Assembly: GCA_038318235.1 (NCBI GenBank)
Contig: JBBQBY010000055.1
Location: forward strand, 1-21,663
DNA: 21,663 bases
Source: JAPLGZ01 sp038318235
GTDB taxonomy: Bacteria > Chloroflexota > Anaerolineae > Caldilineales > Caldilineaceae
Direction: 5' to 3'
In this document: positions 1 through 6,392 of the stretch, one piece after another
How the letters are laid out: every line of letters begins with the position of its first letter
Position numbering within the stretch: the stretch's first letter is position 1
Notes under the pieces: generated by a model
Seen by the model: the letters and a program-made list of their open reading frames with translations, nothing else
Told to the model about the DNA's origin: nothing
Database searches by the model: none
Position numbers and translations under genes: made by a program

Positions 1-51
1 GCAGTAGGGTTAACTCTCCTGAAAGGCGTAGAGCCAAGTGCAGTTGTATAG
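1..51 (+). pseudogene. Probable 3' end of a TnpB gene (cut by window edge)
   Basis: An open frame from base 1 gives 16 codons and stops at TAG 49-51. The peptide reads AVGLTLLKGVEPSAVV. By itself this tail is too short to identify. The assignment rests on the folded IS200/IS605-type right end that follows at once (about 60-140), because tnpB normally ends just before, or overlaps, that structure. TnpB is an RNA-guided nuclease of IS200/IS605 and IS1341-type elements. The body of the gene, if intact, lies upstream of the window, so whether it is functional cannot be judged here. Confidence 0.4.
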
Positions 52-59
52 GCCACACC

Positions 60-140
60 TCAACTATAATGGCGTTAGGGCGGTAACGCATCGGTGCGAG
101 ACCGTAGAAGCCCACCAGCTTTAGCGGTGGGAGCCGTCAC
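60..140 (+). ncRNA. IS200/IS605-type right end / omegaRNA scaffold
   Basis: Three consecutive stem-loops are visible: 72-77 with 84-89 (GCGTTA/TAACGC), 92-95 with 101-104 (CGGT/ACCG), and 111-116 with 126-131 (CCCACC/GGTGGG). The last has an inner GC-TTTA-GC. The string GAAGCCCACC-AGCTTTAGC-GGTGGGAG ending in GTCAC at 140 matches the typical 3' end of IS200/IS605 tnpB elements. In this family the transcript of the right end is the omegaRNA, and the bases just outside the element act as guide. By that rule the guide here would start at 141 (ATCGACAAATATAAATC). The family rule is established; its application here is inference. Confidence 0.65.
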
Positions 141-245
141 ATCGACAAATATAAATCGCTCACGGGAAAACGATTTTACTGTACAATAACATTATTAGCC
201 ATTTCAATGAAATAAGTATCCCGCGTTTGCCGAACAAAATCATGC

Positions 246-313
246 GTAGGTGCGTGCTTTTAGCCGCACAATTGGGGTATATGCAGAACATGCGGCTACA
301 AGCACGCACCTAC
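246..313. repeat. Intergenic inverted repeat, 23-nt arms, 22-nt loop
   Basis: Arms 246-268 and 291-313 are complementary over 23 nt with one mismatch and enclose a 22-nt loop. There is no following T-run, so it is not a classical terminator. It looks like one of the small palindromic intergenic repeats scattered over this genome. The gap 141-561 otherwise holds only this hairpin, an 18-bp tandem repeat at 384-419 and a candidate promoter near 500. Confidence 0.7.
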
Positions 314-383
314 TGGATCCTTTATGCTTTGATGGCGCCTTATACAAGATGAAGCGCGATAAAAGCCCAAGCAGGGGAGACAG

Positions 384-419
384 ATCGTGTATGGCAAAAT
401 AATCGTGCATGCCAAAATA
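384..419. repeat. Tandem 18-bp direct repeat
   Basis: Two head-to-tail units, 384-401 (ATCGTGTATGGCAAAATA) and 402-419 (ATCGTGCATGCCAAAATA), agree at 16 of 18 positions. The motif recurs in inverse orientation at 21578-21610. It lies about 145 bp upstream of the thioredoxin-fold gene and could be an operator-like site or part of a dispersed repeat. Confidence 0.6.
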
Positions 420-498
420 ACATGCTTTAAGGTTTTCGTCAATTCAAGCCGTTTTTTTCGAAATTGTTTGGTTGCACACGTGTAGGATCGGCGCTTTG

Positions 499-507
499 TG
501 TTACAAT
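499..507 (+). promoter_or_regulatory. Candidate extended -10 promoter for the 562-1893 operon
   Basis: TG at 499-500, one base, then TACAAT at 502-507 makes an extended -10 element. No good -35 is found at 17 bp; a TTGCAC at 472-477 is too far away (24 bp). A start near 514 would give a leader of about 48 nt. Confidence 0.3.
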
Positions 508-561
508 GGATTGGGGATATCAGTTGTCATATTGGTTTAGGCAATTTTATGAGGACATGGA

Positions 562-1257
562 ATGACAGAGATCGCATCAGGGCAGCAACTATCAAGCAGA
601 CCGGCGCTTAAAACTTTGCTTGTCCAACAAAAGGCGCTGGCTTTTACATCCAGCTTGACTTTTCGAGAATTTCTGGAGAAGTCGCCAACCATAGCGCCTT
701 TGCTGCGCGGTCGCTATCAAGAAGTCCGAATTCCGCTTGCCGAGCAGACCTTCTTACTTACCTACCCAGATATCCTGAATTTTATTGTGCTCGTTAACGA
801 AGAAAGTCCCGATACCCTGGTTGTTCTACCCATCCTGGTGCGGATGGCGGCGGCTTCCCCGCATTTCTGGTTGGGCGTGCTACGCGACACCGACGATCTT
901 TCCATGCTAGATGCACTGATCGATGAAATCGATTTTGCCGAAGATTTGGGCGACCTTGATCTGCCCTTATTGTTGGTCTTTGATGAAGAATGGAACTTTC
1001 AAGGGCAGTGGGGGCCTCATCCGCAAGAAGCCGAACGTTATCTGGAAGAGTGGTTTGAAAACCATCCAGAATATGCTAAATTAGCCGAAGGCGAAACCAT
1101 CATCGCCCAGAAAACCTATGCCACGCTGCTGAATCAATTAACCCATGAGATGCGCTCCTGGTATAACAGTGATCTGAATCGCGCCTGCTTTCTAGAAATC
1201 CGTGAATTGCTAACAGGCCTCTTAGAAGAGACCGAGCCAGACGAGCAGGATAGTTAG
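562..1257 (+). CDS. Thioredoxin-fold protein lacking the redox cysteines (Thioredoxin_9-like)
   Basis: The 231-aa protein has no signal peptide and is probably cytoplasmic. The start is ATG 562, preceded by GAGG at 551-554. Residues about 33-165 follow the pattern of the Thioredoxin_9 family: an N-terminal helical 'LTFREFLEK', a strand, the segment ESPDTLVVLPILVRMA (81-96), a strand with 'VLRDTDD', a cis-proline-like DLP (133-135), then 'LLLVFDEEWNFQGQWGPHP'. In the family the first of these segments carries a CxxC-like site; here it reads NEESPD (79-84). The only cysteine is C209 near the C-terminus. A redox reaction by the usual mechanism is therefore unlikely. It lies 36 bp upstream of a SCO family gene on the same strand, probably co-transcribed, so a role in copper/thiol handling is possible but only inferred. 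The family call is from remembered pattern, not a search. Confidence 0.65.
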   Translation: MTEIASGQQLSSRPALKTLLVQQKALAFTSSLTFREFLEKSPTIAPLLRGRYQEVRIPLAEQTFLLTYPDILNFIVLVNEESPDTLVVLPILVRMAAASPHFWLGVLRDTDDLSMLDALIDEIDFAEDLGDLDLPLLLVFDEEWNFQGQWGPHPQEAERYLEEWFENHPEYAKLAEGETIIAQKTYATLLNQLTHEMRSWYNSDLNRACFLEIRELLTGLLEETEPDEQDS

Positions 1258-1293
1258 GCAAAGATAATCGTTAGGAAAAGACAAGTAGAAACA

Positions 1294-1893
1294 ATGAAAC
1301 GTAAACTGTTGATTTTTTTAGTCATTGCATTGTTCACCCTTCCCCTCTTCGCCGGTTGCAGTAAAACGTATGAATATCATGGCACCGTCATCGAGCCAGC
1401 AAAGCCAGCCGCCGATATTGTAGGCACCAACTTGGATGGAAAGCCTTTCAATTTACACGATCTCCAGGGCAAAGTTGTGGTCGCCTTTTTTGGCTATACC
1501 AACTGTCCAGATGTCTGCCCATTGACGCTAGCCAACATGAACTCCGCTTATGAAAAATTAGGTGATAAAACCAAAGATGTAGCTTTTGTCTTCGTATCCA
1601 CCGACCCGACCCGCGATACCCCCAAGCGCCTCGCCGATTATGTACCCGTTTTTAACAAATCTTTTTTCGGCGTCAATGTGCCCATCGCCGCCTTAGACAA
1701 TGTCAAACGCGGCTATGGGGTCTTCTCCGATAAGAATAAAGAAGTCCAAGCGAGTGATGCTGACGCTTACTTTGTCGATCATAGTGGTTATATCTACATC
1801 GTTGACCAACAAGGCCAATGGCGACTCACCTATGCTTATGACGTACCGGTGGAAGAGATCGTTGCTGATATTGAACATCTATTGGCTGGGTAG
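1294..1893 (+). CDS. SCO1/SenC family copper-binding lipoprotein
   Basis: The 199-aa protein starts with a lipoprotein signal peptide ending LFAG-C22, so it should be anchored outside the cytoplasmic membrane. The thioredoxin-like fold carries the SCO metal/redox motif YTNCPDVCPLTL (C71 and C75) and the distal histidine H163 in YFVDHSG. All three copper ligands of the family are thus present. SCO proteins deliver or reduce copper for the CuA site of cytochrome c oxidase, or act as thiol-disulfide proteins. No oxidase genes are in the window. Length is normal. It probably forms an operon with the upstream cysteine-less thioredoxin-fold gene. The Shine-Dalgarno is weak. No T-run terminator follows, but a 17-bp hairpin lies about 115 bp downstream. 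Confidence 0.93.
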   Translation: MKRKLLIFLVIALFTLPLFAGCSKTYEYHGTVIEPAKPAADIVGTNLDGKPFNLHDLQGKVVVAFFGYTNCPDVCPLTLANMNSAYEKLGDKTKDVAFVFVSTDPTRDTPKRLADYVPVFNKSFFGVNVPIAALDNVKRGYGVFSDKNKEVQASDADAYFVDHSGYIYIVDQQGQWRLTYAYDVPVEEIVADIEHLLAG

Positions 1894-2007
1894 CCAGGCC
1901 GATAAAATAAGCCGAAAACCTTATAGTTTTTGCCCGCATGACATGGTATACTGACGCGCGGCGTAAAGGATTACAGTCGCCATCAATCATACTTATAGAT
2001 AAAACCC

Positions 2008-2063
2008 TTAAAAGTCGCACAAATACCACGTAATTCTATACGGCAAATTTGTGCGACTTTTAA
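2008..2063. repeat. Perfect 17-bp inverted repeat, 22-nt loop
   Basis: Arms 2008-2024 and 2047-2063 are perfectly complementary (TTAAAAGTCGCACAAAT and its complement) with a 22-nt loop. The 3' arm ends CTTTTAA, so it may terminate transcription of the SCO operon, but no run of four or more T lies beyond the stem. It shares its arm length and loop length exactly with the hairpin at 20648-20703. Confidence 0.75.
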
Positions 2064-2076
2064 ATGGTCTGCCTAT

Positions 2077-2236
2077 TATACTAAAATCAGAATGAAATCC
2101 GGAGTTTTACCCCTTCCTAACCTCCCCCAAACGAGGGGAGGAACTGATCCTTCGTCTACCCTGTGACGGTTCCCTCCCTGTTTGGGGAGGGCTAGGGTGG
2201 GGTAAAAACTACGGATTTCAAATTGAAATCAGTATA
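2077..2236. mobile_element. MITE-like element, copy 1 (160 bp)
   Basis: The segment is bounded by TATACT at 2077 and AGTATA at 2236. The two halves (about 2077-2145 and 2170-2236) are imperfectly complementary over most of their length, including a GTTTTACCCC / GGGGTAAAAAC block and a CCTCCCC / GGGGAGG block. Positions 2077-2102 match the inverted right end of the repeat at 18872-19012 at 23 of 26 positions, which defines a shared terminal repeat. It has no coding capacity. The TA-rich ends suggest mobilisation by a Tc1/mariner (IS630)-type transposase, which is inference. Together with the hairpin at 2008-2063 it fills most of the gene-free stretch 1894-2263. Confidence 0.7.
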
Positions 2237-2263
2237 GCACATTGGGATAGGAAACTGTCTGCA

Positions 2264-3592
2264 TTGAATTGGTTCGCCCGTTTTCGTAAAATCTGGCCCC
2301 TCCCGGCCCCAAATAAAAATTCCCCTCGGCTACGCCATCCTTTGGCGGGCTTATTGTTGTTGGCCGTGGCTTGCCTCTTGATTGGGATTGGCGTCTGGCC
2401 GGTATTTGCCGCCGTCGAATTGGTTGACTATCGGGTGCGTTCTACCCAGAACGACATTTTGTTACTGTGGAATACCGCACATGAATACGATCTCTCCGGC
2501 TTTGAGGTGATGTGTAAAAAGGCCAGCGAACCGGATACAGAGTATCATTCGATTGGCTTTCGCGAGGCGCAGGGTGGGCCACAAAGTGGGGGCGAATACT
2601 TTTTCCTGATCAATCGCGGCTTAGTACCGGCCCAAACTTACTGTTTTCGCTTGCAAGAAAAGACCACCAATGGTCAGCCTGGTGAAATATTTGACCGCTG
2701 TGGTTATGGTCTCGGCATCACGCCTACCCCGTCATTAACCCTGACGGCGATCTTTACCAACACCGCTAGTCTTACCAACACGAATACGCTGACTAACACC
2801 ACTGGCCTGACAAATAGCAATGGCCTGACCAACACGGCGATCTTTACCAGCATCCTGATGATCTCCGGCACGCCAGGCATCGCAGTGCCTCAGGTGGTCG
2901 CCAATGCCGCCATTACGAACAATGGCGGCTTTACGAATGTGGCAACCATGACCCCAATCGTAGTCAGTCCGCTACAGACCCCCTTCCCGGCTGGCGCTAA
3001 CCCAGCCCTCACATTGACACCGCAGACGCCGATAACGTCGAGCGCAAGTCTTAGCCCACCGCTCACGTCAAGCATCCCAGCCACGGTGACGATTATCAGC
3101 CCATTCGGTCCGCCACCCGGCACGCCAGTGTCACTGCTGGCCACCATAACCAGTACGTTGACCCCAACAAATGGTGTGCCGCCTAGCGACGGCGCGCAAA
3201 TCAACAATCGACTAGCCAATCCTGTCAATAACGCTGTCAATAGTGCGACTGTCGCTGACACGGCGGTGCCGGCGCCCAACATTCCTGATCCAGGGTACCT
3301 GGTGGTTACTTCAACGCCACCGCCGACCGCGATTACGCTAGCACCGATCTTGACGCCACTGCCCTCCGCGACCCCGCCGTCGCCCGGCTTCAACCTCGCC
3401 GCGATCGCACAACCGGGGATGCAAAACATTGTAATTCTCTTATTATGCTTCACTTTTTTGGGAGCCAGCGGGTTGGGCGTGGTCGGGCTCTTGACCAGCG
3501 TCTTATATATGCGCTCACGCAACCAGGATCAAGATCTGAATGGCCAGCCAGTGCTGATCAACAAGCCACCGAAACGCCGCCTGCATTTGTAA
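2264..3592 (+). CDS. Membrane-anchored surface protein with Fn3-like domain and Thr/Pro/Asn-rich linker
   Basis: The 442-aa protein starts at TTG 2264, the earliest start in this frame after the repeat element. The Shine-Dalgarno is poor (GGATAGG about 13 bp away), so the start is uncertain. Residues about 27-50 are a signal peptide or signal anchor with a likely VFA-A cleavage site. Residues 51-145 look like a fibronectin type III-like beta domain ('DILLLWNTAHEYDLSGFEV', 'LVPAQTYCFRLQ'). Residues 150-385 are low complexity, first with LTN-type repeats and then Pro/Thr-rich spacer. Residues 387-412 form a second membrane helix followed by a basic tail ending KRRLHL. The layout suggests a domain displayed outside on a flexible stalk. 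No enzymatic motif is seen. Similar Thr/Pro stalks occur in the SH3b lipoprotein and the PBP of this window. Confidence 0.75.
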   Translation: MNWFARFRKIWPLPAPNKNSPRLRHPLAGLLLLAVACLLIGIGVWPVFAAVELVDYRVRSTQNDILLLWNTAHEYDLSGFEVMCKKASEPDTEYHSIGFREAQGGPQSGGEYFFLINRGLVPAQTYCFRLQEKTTNGQPGEIFDRCGYGLGITPTPSLTLTAIFTNTASLTNTNTLTNTTGLTNSNGLTNTAIFTSILMISGTPGIAVPQVVANAAITNNGGFTNVATMTPIVVSPLQTPFPAGANPALTLTPQTPITSSASLSPPLTSSIPATVTIISPFGPPPGTPVSLLATITSTLTPTNGVPPSDGAQINNRLANPVNNAVNSATVADTAVPAPNIPDPGYLVVTSTPPPTAITLAPILTPLPSATPPSPGFNLAAIAQPGMQNIVILLLCFTFLGASGLGVVGLLTSVLYMRSRNQDQDLNGQPVLINKPPKRRLHL

Positions 3593-3628
3593 AGGCGTAA
3601 ATTTGAACCGACGCTTTGCGAATGACCA

Positions 3629-4258
3629 ATGCGTACCTTTATTGCGATTGAATTATCCCCAGCTGTCCAAAAACAGATAAACCAGGTGCAGTTCGCGCTA
3701 CAAACTTTCTTGCGCGACCAACAGATCCCAGCGAGCATCCGCTGGACACCGGTTACAAAAATCCATTTGACTTTGCGCTTTTTGGGTGAGACCAGCGAAA
3801 GCCAACGAGCAATTATCACGCGTGACCTAAGCCAAATTGGATTGAGCCAGCCAACTTTCGCGTTGACGCTTGGCAGCCTGGGCTGTTTTCCGAATTTTCA
3901 TGCACCGAATGTGGTTTGGCTTGGCTTACAAGGAGATTTGGCCGCATTACAACATGTGCAGCGGCAGATCGAGCAAGTGGCCTGTGAAGCAGATTTTGCG
4001 CCGGAAAACCGCCCCTTTGCCCCGCATATTACACTTGGCCGCGCTGGTCACAACAGTAACCAGGCAGAACTACGCCGCACAGGCGCGGCTTTGCAGCATT
4101 TTAGTCTGGGGCTAGACCCACAACAACGCCAAGTGTTACCTATTGATCTCCCGGTTGACCATTTTGTTGTCAACCAGATCGTACATATGCAAAGTGAGTT
4201 ACAACCAGAAGGGGCACGCTATACGCCGCTTAGGCACTATCGGTTTGGGCAAGTGTAG
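3629..4258 (+). CDS. thpR: RNA 2',3'-cyclic phosphodiesterase (2H family, ThpR/LigT)
   Basis: The 209-aa protein opens with MRTFIAIELS, the usual start of this family. It has both catalytic HxTx motifs of the 2H phosphoesterase superfamily: H46-L-T48-L in KIHLTLRFLG and H133-I-T135-L in PHITLGRA. Enzymes of this family hydrolyse RNA 2',3'-cyclic phosphates and can make 2'-5' links in vitro; they are cytoplasmic. The protein is about 20-30 residues longer than the usual ~180 aa, mainly at the C-terminus. The start ATG 3629 has no clear Shine-Dalgarno. It lies 36 bp after the surface-protein gene and may be read with it. It converges with the Amt gene, separated by 39 bp that include a small hairpin (GTCATCCC/GGGTGAC, 4259-4278). 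Confidence 0.92.
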   Translation: MRTFIAIELSPAVQKQINQVQFALQTFLRDQQIPASIRWTPVTKIHLTLRFLGETSESQRAIITRDLSQIGLSQPTFALTLGSLGCFPNFHAPNVVWLGLQGDLAALQHVQRQIEQVACEADFAPENRPFAPHITLGRAGHNSNQAELRRTGAALQHFSLGLDPQQRQVLPIDLPVDHFVVNQIVHMQSELQPEGARYTPLRHYRFGQV

Positions 4259-4297
4259 GTCATCCCTTTTAGGGTGACAATGGCGGCTATACCAGGC

Positions 4298-6025
4298 TCA
4301 TTCGCTGCGCCGTGGCGCAAGCCGCTCTTGCGGATCGCGCGCGGGCAGGGGTGGGATCCACGCATCTTCTAATTGATCAAAATCAAACCCACCATTCTCT
4401 TGTAATGGTGGCTTGGTTGCTTGAGGCAGATTTTCGCTACGTTCCAACCCATGCGTTAAAAAGCCCAGCGGCGCACAAAAGAGAATGCCAGTTAAAAATC
4501 CCCATAAGCCCAAGGTCAAAATACCAGCAATCTGCGCCTGTAACTGTCCAGGGAAATCGATCTGATAACCACTGGCGACAAAGAGCCCTGAGACACCTTG
4601 CGTGGCTACGCCCAAATAGGTGCCTGTCCCAGTCATTTGCCAGCCGCTGCCCGCAACCCCATCGGCAAAAAGTCCAACCAGCAATAATCCCAGCATAGCC
4701 GGCGCACCGCTAGCTGTCACAACACCCGTGGCATCATCAAGATGTAAGATATTGTCCAGCACAAAGGTGACAAAAGGTACCGTGGCGCCGGCCAAAAAGC
4801 CAATCGCAAAGGCGACACCTGGCTGCATAAATGGGCCAGCCGCTAGGCCAGCGACAACGCCAGCTACCAGACCGCGCGTGCTCATCAGGGGGTCACTCTG
4901 CCCCGTAACAAACCAAGTATAAAAGATGGGCACGAGCAAACCGCCGCCAGCACAGAGGATAATGTTGACACTGCCGCGCATGAGCGCCAAATCATTCAAG
5001 ACGCTCACTTGGAGTGGATTCGCCCAGATCCAACCGAGCGAACCAGCCAACACCAATAAACTGCCAACAACAGTTAAGAGCGGCAAGTGCACTGGCGGCA
5101 ATTCCACATGTTCCAGGTAATAACGCGGACGCCGCGGCGCCCAGACCACTAAGGCCGCCAACACAAAGCCAGCAGCGGCCAGATGCACCGTCCCGGCACC
5201 GCCAAAGTCGATCAAGCCGTGCCCCATGTTCAAATTGCGCCCTAACGCCGCCAGCCAACCACCACCCTGCACCCAATTCCCCGTGAGCGGGTAGAGCACA
5301 GCGCCGATTAGCAAAGACAAGAGCATGGTGGCCGTAGCTGGGGCGCGCCCACGCAGCGCCATCACTGGCAGCACCGCCGCCGTGATCACCCAGGGCAAAT
5401 GGGCCAGAAAGAGCGCATAGGCCAGGCTGGTGACATTGGGGCCCGATAAAAACCAACCACTCAGCCCCGCCATCCCCCAGCCAATGCCCCAGTCACTGGC
5501 CAATGGGCTCCACTCCCAGACCAGATGCTTTAATTCGGGCAGCGTGTAAACCAGGCCAACACCGCCGAAATGGAGCGCAAAACCAATCGCCCAATAGCCA
5601 AAGGCAGACAAGCCGAGCGCCGCCATTCCCCCGAGCGCCGCATCCCATGCGCGCTGCGGCTCTAGCCCAGCCACGCCGATCAGCACAAAACCCGCCGGCA
5701 CTAAGAGGGCAATCGCCGCAGCCAAAACATACCAAAAAGTCGGGACGGTTAGCGAGCTGCCGGCGATCAATTTCTGGGTGGGTTCGGTGGCTTGGGCGAA
5801 GGCACGGCTGGGCCATAACAACAGCACAGCCAACATCCCCAAAAGGGATGTTAAAGCGACAGGATTGGAATGGGGCAGGCCGGTGGATTGTCCAGCATGA
5901 TGATTGTTGTCGCGCGGATTTTTGTTGCGAGCAAAAATCTTCGTTGGCCGGAACCACGCGTATAGCTGGTTAGCAAGGCGCCATTGCCTGGAAAAAGGGG
6001 AGCCTAAATGGTGCGTAGCGATCAT
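4298..6025 (-). CDS. Ammonium transporter (Amt/Rh family), divergent
   Basis: The 575-aa polytopic membrane protein has about 11 TM segments between residues 90 and 525 and a ~50-residue hydrophilic C-terminal tail. Amt hallmarks include GHGLIDFGGAGTVHLAAAG (268-286), with the conserved Asp273 and the first pore histidine H281. The later block HLDDATGVVTASGAP...GLFADG corresponds to the family's DD-x7-VHG region. The second pore histidine is replaced there by Ser439, so the twin-His pair is broken. Conduction may be altered, or this may be a sensor-like or divergent paralogue. The N-terminus (1-55) is long and charged before a hydrophobic signal-like stretch (56-79), so the true start could be further in. 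No glnB/glnK lies next to it, unlike many amt operons. Confidence 0.87.
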   Translation of the reverse strand: MIATHHLGSPFSRQWRLANQLYAWFRPTKIFARNKNPRDNNHHAGQSTGLPHSNPVALTSLLGMLAVLLLWPSRAFAQATEPTQKLIAGSSLTVPTFWYVLAAAIALLVPAGFVLIGVAGLEPQRAWDAALGGMAALGLSAFGYWAIGFALHFGGVGLVYTLPELKHLVWEWSPLASDWGIGWGMAGLSGWFLSGPNVTSLAYALFLAHLPWVITAAVLPVMALRGRAPATATMLLSLLIGAVLYPLTGNWVQGGGWLAALGRNLNMGHGLIDFGGAGTVHLAAAGFVLAALVVWAPRRPRYYLEHVELPPVHLPLLTVVGSLLVLAGSLGWIWANPLQVSVLNDLALMRGSVNIILCAGGGLLVPIFYTWFVTGQSDPLMSTRGLVAGVVAGLAAGPFMQPGVAFAIGFLAGATVPFVTFVLDNILHLDDATGVVTASGAPAMLGLLLVGLFADGVAGSGWQMTGTGTYLGVATQGVSGLFVASGYQIDFPGQLQAQIAGILTLGLWGFLTGILFCAPLGFLTHGLERSENLPQATKPPLQENGGFDFDQLEDAWIPPLPARDPQERLAPRRSE

Positions 6026-6392
6026 GGATTATCTCGTAGTTTAGGTGGTGGTTGACTGCCCTGCCCAGGAAAGCCACAGGGATGGGCCACGTTACCCATC
6101 AAAATTTCAAAGGTTCGTGGGCAAAACAGCAAGCGAGAAAAACGGGTTATAGGAAAATTGCTGCGCAAGTTGATCATTAAGTTAGGCATAGGTACTGGTC
6201 GCTCTATCTATAGGTATAGAAGGGATTTTCTTCAGGGTGAAGGCAAAACCTTCCAATTAATCATATTACCGATTACTATAATCATACCAAATACGGCGGC
6301 ATTTCCAAAGTTATGATAAACTGGATCTAAATACGCCAGTAAAGCTTGCTAATAAAACAAGCGATCATCCTCAGATCCACCAGGAAATTTGT
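6026..6392. promoter_or_regulatory. Divergent intergenic region with candidate -10 elements
   Basis: This 367-bp gap separates the leftward Amt gene from the rightward DUF2723 gene and must carry promoters for both. On the plus strand a perfect TATAAT lies at 6277-6282, but no convincing -35 is placed 16-18 bp upstream. A second AT-rich TATGAT lies at 6312-6317. No clear NtcA- or GlnR-type palindrome, riboswitch or hairpin was recognised. Confidence 0.3.

Noticed and set aside
384..419. CRISPR-like direct repeats
   Set aside because: There are only two adjacent units without spacers, so it is a tandem repeat and not an array.
2890..3522. Long minus-strand frame (210 aa) opposite the Fn3/Thr-rich protein
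   Set aside because: It mirrors the low-complexity region of the plus-strand gene, is Val/Gly/Ala-rich as expected from the complement, and has no domain or ribosome binding site.
4992..5957. Two 154-aa minus-strand frames and one 156-aa plus-strand frame within the Amt gene
   Set aside because: They are out-of-frame shadows; the Amt frame covers the same DNA with conserved motifs and TM helices.
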